Below, one piece after another: positions 5,837 through 11,343 of a stretch of DNA of 11,343 bases. Within the stretch, counting starts at the first letter, position 1. Each line of letters opens with the position of its first letter. The notes under the pieces are model-generated. The model ran no database searches, was not told where the DNA came from, and was given only the letters and a program-made list of their open reading frames with translations. Source of the DNA: Acidimicrobiia bacterium. GTDB taxonomy: Bacteria > Actinomycetota > Acidimicrobiia > Spongiisociales > UBA5794. The translations under genes were made by a program, and so were the position numbers. Location of the stretch: assembly GCA_013001485.1 (NCBI GenBank), contig JABDMN010000318.1, forward strand, positions 1-11,343, written 5' to 3'.

Positions 5837-7210
5837 TCACAGGACCAACGAGGCCGTTAAGAGGAATCCTCCGAAGCCGACTAGGTCGGTTACGAGGGTC
5901 AGGAAGATGTTTGATGCCAGGGCGGGGTCTTGGCCAAGTGCTTTCAAGATCAGTGGCACGCCGGCTCCAGCGACCACGGCGATCGCCATGTTGACGAAGA
6001 CTGCGACGGCGATCACGACGCCAACAGCACCGTCCCCGGCCACGACCGCCCCAAGCAGCCCTGCGAGCCCGGCAATCGCCAGGCCGTTGACGACGCCTAC
6101 CTGGGCCTCACGGCTGATTACCCGGGGAGCCCTCTGAGCCGGGATGTCGCCGACGGCAAGCGCCCGGATGACAACGGCGAGGCTCTGTGCCCCTGAATTC
6201 CCTCCGAGCAAGGCCACCATCGGCATCATTGCTGCCAGGGTCGCGTTGGCCTCGATCGTCCCCTCGAACGATCGGAGGAACACGGCCAGCGACAGGCCCA
6301 TCACGAGGTTCAGCGTGATCCAGGGAAGGCGGCGCCTCACGGACACGCCGACCGGGGTGTAGACCGTCTCCTCGGCACCGGCTCCCATCATCACGGCGAT
6401 GTCCTCCGTGGCCTCTTCCTGAAGCGCTTCGAGCGCCTCGGAGACTTTGACCATGCCGAGGAGCCGGCCGTTGTCGTCGACCACGGGCAGCGCGATCAGG
6501 TGATACCGCTGGATCAGCTCGGAAACGACTTCACGGTCTGTGTCGGCTTTCACCTGCACCGGAGCGTGCACCATCACTTCGTCGACCCCTGTGCCGGGGC
6601 GGGCGAACACCAGCTCCCGAAACGACAGAACGCCTGCCAGCCGCTGGTCGTTGCCGACGATGTAGACGTATCGCAGGTTGGATCCGAGAGAGTCGTGGAG
6701 CTGTCGGAGGCGCTCGATTGCCTCACCGGAGGTGATGCCGACCGGAAGGGTGGCCACATCGGTGGTCATCAGGCCGCCAGCAGAATCGTCGGGGTACGAC
6801 GCCAGGCGGATCGCCTCACTATCCGCACCCAGCGCTTCTGTGATCTGTGGCCGGGCATCGTCATCGAGCTCACCGAGGACGTCGGCAGCCTGGTCTGGCT
6901 CCATGGCGGCGAGAAGACGGGCAGCCTCTGTCGGGTCAAGCTCCGTCAGCACTTCTGCGGCCGCCGCGGGTCGCATCTCGTCGAGGACGTCCGCAGCGTC
7001 CTCGGAACCGAGGTCGGCGATCAACTCTGCCGCAGCCTCCTCGTCGATCGCTTCGAGGATGTCTGCCGCGTCGTGAGGGAGTTGCCCGGCCAAGGCCTCC
7101 CACTCCTCGCCGTGGTCTTCGAGGTAGTCCTCGGCGTCGTCGGGTCGTCGCCGCGCCAGCTCGCGCAGGCCCTGGGCGAGTTCGCGAGGACGGAGCAGCC
7201 GGAAACGCAT
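5837..7210 (-). CDS. mgtE: Magnesium transporter MgtE
   Basis: MgtE is a homodimeric, Mg2+-gated Mg2+ channel of the inner membrane. The 457-residue protein has the usual order: an acidic helical N domain (about 20-130, repeated DAAD and EAA(R/E) units), a CBS-domain pair (about 145-262, SAGGLMTTDVATLP then VMVHAPVQV and VVDDNGRLLGMVKVSEAL), and a transmembrane domain (about 295-457). The last contains PMVALLGGNSGAQS (330-343) and DPALASNIFLTLVTD, whose Asp442 corresponds to the conserved pore-region aspartate. Length is normal. The gene is convergent to the c-di-GMP regulator and divergent from selD. The ATG at 7210 has no Shine-Dalgarno sequence; TAGAGT seven bases upstream suggests a leaderless transcript. 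Mg2+ acts on the protein through the N and CBS domains. I saw no riboswitch. Confidence 0.96.
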   Translation of the reverse strand: MRFRLLRPRELAQGLRELARRRPDDAEDYLEDHGEEWEALAGQLPHDAADILEAIDEEAAAELIADLGSEDAADVLDEMRPAAAAEVLTELDPTEAARLLAAMEPDQAADVLGELDDDARPQITEALGADSEAIRLASYPDDSAGGLMTTDVATLPVGITSGEAIERLRQLHDSLGSNLRYVYIVGNDQRLAGVLSFRELVFARPGTGVDEVMVHAPVQVKADTDREVVSELIQRYHLIALPVVDDNGRLLGMVKVSEALEALQEEATEDIAVMMGAGAEETVYTPVGVSVRRRLPWITLNLVMGLSLAVFLRSFEGTIEANATLAAMMPMVALLGGNSGAQSLAVVIRALAVGDIPAQRAPRVISREAQVGVVNGLAIAGLAGLLGAVVAGDGAVGVVIAVAVFVNMAIAVVAGAGVPLILKALGQDPALASNIFLTLVTDLVGFGGFLLTASLVL

Positions 7211-7217
7211 AACCAGG

Positions 7218-7223
7218 ACTCTA
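7218..7223 (-). promoter_or_regulatory. Putative -10 box (TAGAGT) for mgtE
   Basis: On the minus strand TAGAGT ends exactly seven bases before the mgtE ATG, in the TANNNT-N7-ATG arrangement also seen at 3518, 8574 and 10092. There is no Shine-Dalgarno sequence between it and the start, so the mRNA is probably leaderless. No convincing -35 box is visible. Confidence 0.5.
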
Positions 7224-7289
7224 GGAACCGGTCTGGAGCTTGGGGCTCATGCGGAACCGTGCATGGGATGCCGTGTCGCCCGGGAATGG

Positions 7290-7323
7290 GACAGGCCCCC
7301 CAGGGGGGACGGGGGGGCCTGTC
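7290..7323. repeat. Strong GC-rich inverted repeat between mgtE and selD
   Basis: GACAGGCCCCCC (7290-7301) and its exact reverse complement GGGGGGCCTGTC (7312-7323) form a 12-bp perfect stem with a 10-base G-rich loop. No T tract follows on either strand. As it lies between divergent genes it ends no gene in the window. It may mark the end of an unannotated RNA, be a protein-binding dyad, or affect a leader transcript. Confidence 0.7.
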
Positions 7324-7481
7324 GTGTCCGTCCACGCACGGTGAATCGAACTGACTGAGCCTCTATAGATCAGGTTCTCGACGGCGAGTCGGTAAACGGC
7401 GCTTTACATACGGCTTCGTGCATACTGCGTCGGTGTTTGTCTAGTGCGCCCTGACGGCCAAGACTGTCCGGACTACTGCTG

Positions 7482-7491
7482 AAGGAGGTGA
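7482..7491 (+). promoter_or_regulatory. Near-perfect Shine-Dalgarno sequence for selD
   Basis: AAGGAGGTGA matches the full anti-Shine-Dalgarno complement over ten bases and sits directly before GTG 7493. Spacing from the GGAGG core is only four bases, slightly short. It marks a translation start upstream of the in-frame TGA, supporting the full-length selenoprotein reading rather than a start at GTG 7712. Confidence 0.8.
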
Positions 7492-7492
7492 C

Positions 7493-8536
7493 GTGGATCA
7501 CATACGCCTGACGGCCTTTTCTCACGGCGCAGGTTGAGCCTGCAAGCTCTCGTCAGCAGAGCTGGCGCAGGTTCTGCGTCCCCTGGAGAACACACCGGTC
7601 ACTGAGCACCCCGATCTCATCGTTGGAATCGGCGGTGCAGATGACGCCGCCGTCTTCCGCATCGATGCCGACACGGCCATCGCCCAGACAGTCGACTTCT
7701 TCACACCCATCGTGGACGACGCCTACGACTGGGGTCGGATCGCCGCGGCCAATGCGTTGTCCGACATCTACGCGATGGGTGCGACGCCGGCCATAGCCCT
7801 GCAGATCGCCGGGTGGCCTCGTGACTCGCTTCCGATGGAACTGCTGGCCGAGGTCTTCGCCGGCGGTGCCGACGTGCTGCGACGGGCGCGGTGCACTCTC
7901 GTCGGTGGCCACAGCATCGACGATCAGGAACCGAAGTACGGCATGGCCGTCACCGGGATCGCCCACCCGGCCCGCATCGTGACCAACGGCAACGCCAAGG
8001 CAGGCGACTTCCTCATTCTGACCAAACCGCTGGGGTCGGGGATCATCTCGACAGCGATCAAACGCGACCTCGCGGCGCCACAACAGCAACGCGAAGCCGT
8101 GGACATGATGACGGCCTTGAATGCCGGTGCCGCGGACGTCATGACGTCAATCGGCGTGCACTCGGCTACCGACATCACGGGTTTCGGACTGATCGGCCAC
8201 CTGTCCGAGATCACAGCGACCTCGGGGGTGGGTGCTGCTCTCTCGCTCAACGCGATTCCTGTGATCGATGGTGTTCGTGAGCTCGCTGCCCAGGGAGTCG
8301 TGCCGGGTGGCTCGCACCGCAATCTGGCCGCCGCAGAGGATGTCGCCGATCTCGGGGGCATCGATGAGGTCGACCGGCTGGTGATCACGGATGCCCAGAC
8401 CTCCGGCGGCCTGCTGATGGCCGTCCCCCCGGCCCGGGCCGAGGTGCTCATCAACGCTCTGGAGTCCAAAGACGATGTGATGGTGGCGGCCGTCATCGGC
8501 GAGGTGACCGACGGTGACCGCATCGTGGTCACCTGA
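7493..8536 (+). CDS. selD: Selenide, water dikinase containing selenocysteine at the active site
   Basis: SelD makes selenophosphate from selenide and ATP, the selenium donor for selenocysteine tRNA and 2-selenouridine. Reading from GTG 7493 gives MDHIRLTAFSHGAG, then TGA (7535-7537), then ACKLSSAELA. This aligns with the E. coli start RLTQYSHGAGCGCK, with TGA exactly at the catalytic Cys17 position. The product is thus a selenoprotein with Sec15 and the essential Lys18. The total is 347 codons, the same length as E. coli SelD. Downstream motifs are intact: GGADDAAVF, DFFTPIVDD, GRIAAANALSDIYAMG, GGHSIDDQEP, TDITGFGLIGHLSE and DAQTSGGLL. A SECIS-like hairpin follows the TGA. Calling the ORF from GTG 7712 would lose 73 residues including the active site. 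selA, selB and selC are not in the window. A hydrolase gene follows after 50 bp. Confidence 0.97.
7535..7574 (+). promoter_or_regulatory. Selenocysteine UGA codon and putative bacterial SECIS element
   Basis: The TGA at 7535-7537 is followed at once by a foldable segment. The outer stem pairs CCTGC (7539-7543) with GCAGG (7567-7571) and can extend through G·U and two more pairs into the UGA itself. Inside it are two alternatives. One is AGCTCT/AGAGCT (7545-7550, 7558-7563) with loop CGTCAGC. The other is a 7-bp stem (7551-7557 with 7561-7567) with loop AGA, 20 bases after the UGA. Both present a G among the first two loop bases, as known for bacterial SECIS elements bound by SelB. The second spacing is closer to known cases. 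Confidence 0.8.
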
Positions 8537-8542
8537 GCCGAA

Positions 8543-8562
8543 GGCCCCTGGCAGGGTGGGCC
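8543..8562 (+). terminator. Weak hairpin after selD
   Basis: GGCCC (8543-8547) and GGGCC (8558-8562) pair around a 10-base loop, six bases after the selD stop. The stem is short and there is no T tract. It lies between selD and the putative leaderless promoter of the next gene, so a terminator or attenuator is possible but weakly supported. Confidence 0.3.
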
Positions 8563-8573
8563 CCGCGTCCCGA

Positions 8574-8579
8574 TAAGCT
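8574..8579 (+). promoter_or_regulatory. Putative -10 box (TAAGCT) for the hydrolase gene
   Basis: TAAGCT, in the context CGATAAGCT, ends seven bases before ATG 8587. The same words and spacing occur before the lipoprotein gene. No Shine-Dalgarno sequence is seen before the ATG, so a leaderless mRNA starting at or next to it is likely. The upstream TTG 8581 would fall outside such a transcript. Confidence 0.5.
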
Positions 8580-8586
8580 CTTGGGG

Positions 8587-9492
8587 ATGAAGCGACTCCT
8601 GGCGTACGTAGCTGTTGCATGGGCGGCGTGGCGGTTGTTCGGTCCGCGAGAAACCCCTCGCTTTTCGGGGATTCAACGCCGGCCGATGAAGCTGCCTGGC
8701 CGCACCGTGTTCGTTGGCCAACGCGAGTTCATGGTGCGCCGCGCCGGTGTCGAAGGTGGCCCTCCCCTCGTGCTGGTTCACGGGTGGCTGTTCGACGCTG
8801 AATCCATGTTCCACGCCGTGGTCCCGCATCTCACCGACCAGTTCGACGTGATCACCATCGATCATCGCGGCCACGGGAAGACCGACCGCATGGGGGAGCG
8901 TTATGACATCGAGGATGCCGCCGATGAGGTGGCGGCGGTCATCGCGACACTCGATGTCGGCCCGGTGTCCTTGCTCGGCTACTCGATGGGTGGGCTGATT
9001 GCTCAGTCGGTGGCATTGCGTCACCCGGCGCTCGTGGATCGCCTCGTCCTTGCGGCTACGGCTGCGAGGCCTGTGAGAACTGGCCGGGTCGGCTTCCGGA
9101 TCGGGCTGAACCTGATGCGGGCGATCGATCGGCTCAGCCCGACCGAGGGAAGCTGGGTGGGCCGATTCATTCTGCGACAGCGTGGAAGCCTCGATCCAGA
9201 ACACGACCGCTTCACCTGGGAGATGCTCCAGCACCGTGATAGCGAGGCATTCCACGAGGCCGGGGCCGCGCTGTGGCGATTCGACTCCCGCGACTGGATC
9301 CGCAGGCTGAAGGTGCCAACGATGGTTGTGATCGCAACCCACGACCAGGTGATGCCTTCACCCCTCCAGTATGAGCTGGCGTCGCTGAGGCCGGAGCGGG
9401 TTGTTGAACTCCCGTCGGTGGGTCACGAGTCGATCATCACGAGACCAGCCGAGTACGCCAAAGCCATCTCGGCGTTCTGGCACGAGACCTGA
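8587..9492 (+). CDS. Alpha/beta-fold hydrolase with N-terminal membrane anchor
   Basis: The 301-residue protein belongs to the alpha/beta hydrolase superfamily. The oxyanion-hole motif HGWLFDAESM follows LVLVHG, then DHRGHGKTDR. The nucleophile elbow GYSMGG places Ser133, the acid is probably Asp253 in THDQVMP, and His280 (VGHES) completes the triad. A tryptophan/alanine-rich hydrophobic stretch at residues 4-18 precedes a proline-rich connector, so the enzyme may be membrane-anchored with its catalytic domain outside. An uncleaved anchor or a signal peptide are both possible. A cap region around 165-215 is likely. The substrate cannot be told; esterase, lipase and haloalkane-type functions all share this pattern. 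ATG 8587 is preferred to the in-frame TTG 8581 because of the -10-like box seven bases before it. rnhA follows after only 3 bp. Confidence 0.92.
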   Translation: MKRLLAYVAVAWAAWRLFGPRETPRFSGIQRRPMKLPGRTVFVGQREFMVRRAGVEGGPPLVLVHGWLFDAESMFHAVVPHLTDQFDVITIDHRGHGKTDRMGERYDIEDAADEVAAVIATLDVGPVSLLGYSMGGLIAQSVALRHPALVDRLVLAATAARPVRTGRVGFRIGLNLMRAIDRLSPTEGSWVGRFILRQRGSLDPEHDRFTWEMLQHRDSEAFHEAGAALWRFDSRDWIRRLKVPTMVVIATHDQVMPSPLQYELASLRPERVVELPSVGHESIITRPAEYAKAISAFWHET

Positions 9493-9495
9493 CCA

Positions 9496-9984
9496 ATGCG
9501 CGACCGTCTGCTCACTCTCGCCGAGGTTCTCGAAGCCTTCCCGAACGACATGAAGTCGGGCGTGTTCACCGATGGCAGTGCCGTCCCCAATCCCGGTCCG
9601 GGTGGCTGGGGAGTCGTCTACGTGCGTGACGGCGAGGTCGTCGACCAGGCCCACGGCCATGATCCCGACACGACCAACAACCGGATGGAGCTTGCGGCCA
9701 TCATCGAGGCCTACGCACTCGTACCGGATGGCGAACGCACAACGCTCTACAGCGATAGCAACCTCGCCGTGCGCACCTTGAACGAGTGGGCTGCCGGTTG
9801 GGAGCGACGAGGGTGGAAACGCAAGACGGGACCAGTGGAGAACCTGGACCTGGTCAAGAAGGCCTACTACCTGTTCCGACGCCGGCCGGAGGTGAAGGTC
9901 ACATGGATCAAGGCACACGACGGGCACCGCTGGAACGAATACGCCGACTCCCTGGCCTCGGCGTGGCAGCGGGACGAGCTATGA
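9496..9984 (+). CDS. rnhA: Ribonuclease HI
   Basis: RNase HI cuts the RNA strand of RNA:DNA hybrids, clearing R-loops and helping remove primers. The 162-residue protein has all four catalytic acidic residues: Asp26 (FTDGSAVPNPGPGGWG), Glu65 (TNNRMELAAI), Asp87 (YSDSNLAV) and Asp151 (NEYADSLAS). The catalytic-loop His141 (KAHDGH) and the tryptophan-rich basic segment WAAGWERRGWKRK (the handle region) are also present. Compared with E. coli the N-terminus is about 16 residues longer (RDRLLTLAEVLEAFPND). An internal ATG at 9550 would give the shorter form, but the longer reading begins 3 bp after the hydrolase stop and fits the operon spacing. No strong Shine-Dalgarno sequence is seen. Its stop is 5 bp from the stop of the convergent microprotein. 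Confidence 0.96.
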   Translation: MRDRLLTLAEVLEAFPNDMKSGVFTDGSAVPNPGPGGWGVVYVRDGEVVDQAHGHDPDTTNNRMELAAIIEAYALVPDGERTTLYSDSNLAVRTLNEWAAGWERRGWKRKTGPVENLDLVKKAYYLFRRRPEVKVTWIKAHDGHRWNEYADSLASAWQRDEL

Positions 9985-9989
9985 GACGG

Positions 9990-10079
9990 TCAGTGGGTGT
10001 GGGTGGACTCGACCGTCATGAACTTCGTGACGGCGAACCCGATCGCCACCAACACCAGCAGGAGGAACAGCTTCTTCAT
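9990..10079 (-). CDS. 29-residue membrane microprotein
   Basis: This short minus-strand ORF starts MKKLFLLLVLVAIGF, a di-lysine followed by a single hydrophobic helix of about 15-17 residues, and ends with a polar tail ESTHTH. It fits exactly in the gap between rnhA (stop 9984) and ctaA (start 10111). The minus-strand frame stays open much further upstream, into ctaA, but the part above 10079 is shadow sequence. TAGCCT lies exactly seven bases before the ATG, with GTCACA 17 bases further upstream as a possible -35, so a leaderless promoter is plausible. Small actinobacterial proteins with an MKK plus one membrane helix are known (for example the DLW-39 family), but the DLW tail is absent. Function unknown; it could also be chance. 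Confidence 0.55.
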   Translation of the reverse strand: MKKLFLLLVLVAIGFAVTKFMTVESTHTH

Positions 10080-10086
10080 CACCACC

Positions 10087-10092
10087 AGGCTA
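10087..10092 (-). promoter_or_regulatory. Putative -10 box (TAGCCT) for the microprotein
   Basis: On the minus strand TAGCCT ends seven bases before ATG 10079, and GTCACA (4 of 6 bases of TTGACA) lies 17 bases further upstream at 10110-10115. This repeats the TANNNT-N7-ATG arrangement of three other genes in the window. Confidence 0.45.
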
Positions 10093-10110
10093 CGCGATGG
10101 TGATGGACCT

Positions 10111-11049
10111 GTGACCGATCGGCTCAGCTCCCGGTTCGTCCGTTTGGCCTGGTTTGCGCTGGTAGTCACGACGATCGTGATCAGTACCGGCGCATTGGTT
10201 CGGGCTACGGAGTCGGGCGCCGGGTGCGGTGAGTCCTGGCCGAGGTGCGATGGAGCACTGATCCCGGTGTCCACCGATGCCGCCACCGTCATCGAGTTCA
10301 CGCATCGGATGGCGACGCTGGCGTCGTCGATCGCAGTCGGCTGGCTTGTCCTCTGGGCACTTCGCGCCGTCGGCCGGCATCACCGGGTTGGCAAGGCTGC
10401 CCTGGCAACCGCGGGGTTCTTCGTTGGTGAAGTCGCCATCGGCGCCTTCCTGGTGATCTTCGGGTGGGTTGACCAGGACTCGTCCGTCGGCCGCCTTGTT
10501 GTCGTCCCGCTGCACCTGGTCAATACCTTCCTCTTGCTCGGGGCGATCACCCTCGTCGCCCGGTGGGCGTCCGGCCGACCATCGATCGAGTGGCGCGGGG
10601 CGGCCCGGCGACCGGTAGCGATTGCCATTGGAGGGATGATGCTGATCGGCATCACCGGTGCCTGGAATGCCCTCGCCGACACTCTCTTCCCGGCAGAATC
10701 CGTGCTCGACGCGCTCCGCCAGGAGTTCGGCAACTCGGCGGAGCTGCTCGTCAGGCTCCGCGTGGTCCATCCGATCGTCGCCATCGCCGTAGGTTTGTCG
10801 CTGGTCTGGTTCGTCCGGCGGGTCCGGCCGCTGATCGACGAGTCGGCTCGGGGATTCGCCCGCTGGGTCGAGTACATCGTCTTCGGACAGTTCGTGGTCG
10901 GGATACTCAACATCGCGCTGCTCACTCCGGTCGAGATCCAGCTGGTGCACCTCGCCGTGGCTGATGCCCTCTGGGTGCTCGTCGTCCTGGTGGCCGCTTC
11001 GGCACTGGAGAAGAGCACCGAACCAGCATTGGTCGAGGCGCCGGCGTGA
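10111..11049 (+). CDS. ctaA: Heme A synthase, COX15/CtaA family
   Basis: CtaA oxidises the C8 methyl of heme O to the formyl group of heme A, the cofactor of aa3-type cytochrome oxidase, in the cytoplasmic membrane. The 312-residue protein is hydrophobic with about eight transmembrane helices. The first extracytoplasmic loop has the cysteine pair Cys39/Cys46 ([15 protein letters not shown]), followed by Glu62 and His65 in IEFTHRMA. Other conserved heme-ligand histidines are His135 (PLHLVN), His220 (VVHPIVA) and His280 (LVHLAVAD). This is the standard bacterial single-polypeptide arrangement. The start is GTG 10111: the frame opens at 9997, but residues before [15 protein letters not shown] are non-hydrophobic and overlap the opposite microprotein. 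The Shine-Dalgarno sequence is weak (GGTGATGGA). Its stop overlaps ctaB in a GTGA junction, so the two heme-modifying enzymes are coupled. Confidence 0.95.
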   Translation: MTDRLSSRFVRLAWFALVVTTIVISTGALVRATESGAGCGESWPRCDGALIPVSTDAATVIEFTHRMATLASSIAVGWLVLWALRAVGRHHRVGKAALATAGFFVGEVAIGAFLVIFGWVDQDSSVGRLVVVPLHLVNTFLLLGAITLVARWASGRPSIEWRGAARRPVAIAIGGMMLIGITGAWNALADTLFPAESVLDALRQEFGNSAELLVRLRVVHPIVAIAVGLSLVWFVRRVRPLIDESARGFARWVEYIVFGQFVVGILNIALLTPVEIQLVHLAVADALWVLVVLVAASALEKSTEPALVEAPA

Positions 11050-11343
11050 GCCAGGTCAGTGTGGTCAACCCGCGCGAGCGCATCGTCCCGGCATGGCGCT
11101 CCTACGTCGAGCTGACCAAGCCCCGGATCATCGAGCTGCTGCTCATCACGACCGTTCCTGCGATGTTTGTCGCTTCTGGAGGCTGGCCTGACTGGTGGCT
11201 GGTCGTCGCTGCACTGGTCGGCGGCACCCTGTCCGCAGGTGGCGCCAACGCCATCAACAACGCCATCGACCACGACATCGACCAGGTGATGAAGAGGACG
11301 TCGCGCCGTCCTGTGCCCACGAGCCGCGTCTCGTCCTCAAGGG
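11046..11343 (+). CDS. ctaB: Protoheme IX farnesyltransferase (5' part only)
   Basis: The first 99 codons of a UbiA-superfamily prenyltransferase run off the end of the window. The enzyme adds a farnesyl group to heme B to give heme O, the substrate of CtaA. The start GTG 11046 overlaps the ctaA TGA by 4 bp, with GAGG at 11035-11038 as a ribosome binding site. Visible features are a cytosolic N-terminus with the family motif [15 protein letters not shown] (about residues 19-33), a first membrane helix, a second helix ([17 protein letters not shown]), and the diphosphate/Mg2+-binding motif [19 protein letters not shown] followed by RRPVP. The order ctaA then ctaB in one operon fits aerobic cytochrome oxidase maturation. 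The symbol ctaB is interchangeable with cyoE. Confidence 0.95.
   Translation, partial: MSQVSVVNPRERIVPAWRSYVELTKPRIIELLLITTVPAMFVASGGWPDWWLVVAALVGGTLSAGGANAINNAIDHDIDQVMKRTSRRPVPTSRVSSSR

Larger units (their letters stand above)
7211..7492. other. Divergent mgtE-selD intergenic region
   Basis: This 282-base gap holds the mgtE -10-like box at its left end, a strong GC hairpin at 7290-7323, and the selD ribosome binding site at its right end. Other small signals are the palindrome TCTATAGA (7362-7369), the interrupted dyad GTAAA-N6-TTTAC (7392-7407), and TTTACA (7403-7408), which looks like a -35 box but has no matching -10. The 10-mer CCTGACGGCC occurs at 7450-7459 and again at 7507-7516 inside selD. 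I found no tRNA (including tRNA-Sec) and no recognisable riboswitch. The selD promoter is unresolved. Confidence 0.6.

Noticed and set aside
7403..7426. TTTACA with CATACT as a selD promoter.
   Set aside because: The spacer is only 12 bases, too short for a normal sigma-70-type promoter.
7211..7492. A tRNA-Sec gene or an M-box magnesium riboswitch in the mgtE-selD gap.
   Set aside because: GTTCGATTC on the minus strand near 7343-7351 resembles a T-loop, but its flanks do not pair and no acceptor or anticodon stem follows. No M-box core was recognisable.
7493..7711. selD as a pseudogene with a premature stop, or a short SelD starting at GTG 7712.
   Set aside because: The stop is TGA exactly at the catalytic Cys position, the frame is intact on both sides, a strong Shine-Dalgarno sequence precedes GTG 7493, and a start at 7712 would remove the active site and part of the ATP-binding region.
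7924..9342. The 472-residue minus-strand ORF.
   Set aside because: It is antisense to selD and the hydrolase, both of which have complete catalytic motifs; its own translation is low-complexity and unlike any family I know.

Overview
The window is a dense, high-GC bacterial chromosome segment. It uses many GTG and TTG starts, 4-bp GTGA stop/start overlaps, a heme A synthase followed by protoheme farnesyltransferase (aerobic respiration), and starts with a -10-like TANNNT seven bases upstream. This fits an Actinomycetota genome, perhaps of the Acidimicrobiia type; the class is my inference, as there is no rRNA or marker gene here. No insertion sequence, prophage gene, CRISPR array or convincing tRNA was found. 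It reads as core chromosome.

Layout. (1) 1-3472, plus strand: an operon with the 3' end of a GCS2-type carboxylate-amine ligase, glutamine-dependent NAD+ synthetase (nadE), a class IV PLP aminotransferase and an unrecognised 131-residue protein. The last three overlap by GTGA junctions. (2) 3531-4037: a threonine-rich lipoprotein. (3) 4127-5740: a three-domain c-di-GMP regulator (receiver, GGDEF, degenerate HD-GYP) with its own promoter, which matches the sigma-28 (FliA/SigD/WhiG) consensus very closely. (4) 5741-5836: a convergent intergenic region with two hairpins, one built from three heptad repeats on each arm. (5) 5837-7210, minus strand: an MgtE magnesium channel. (6) 7211-7492: a divergent intergenic region with a strong GC hairpin. 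(7) 7493-8536: selD, whose active-site residue is encoded by an in-frame TGA. The enzyme is therefore itself a selenoprotein, and a SECIS-like hairpin follows the TGA. Simple ORF calling loses its first 73 residues. (8) 8587-9984: an alpha/beta hydrolase and RNase HI. (9) 9990-10079, minus strand: a 29-residue membrane microprotein. (10) 10111 to the end: ctaA and the start of ctaB.

Two patterns cross gene boundaries. Four genes that appear to have their own promoters (lipoprotein, mgtE, hydrolase, microprotein) carry TANNNT exactly seven bases before the ATG, as expected for leaderless mRNAs. Three successive plus-strand units end in a hairpin that spans or touches the stop codon, without a T tract. 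The most notable items are the selenocysteine SelD, the sigma-28-type promoter in front of a c-di-GMP regulator with a damaged phosphodiesterase domain, and the heptad-repeat hairpin.
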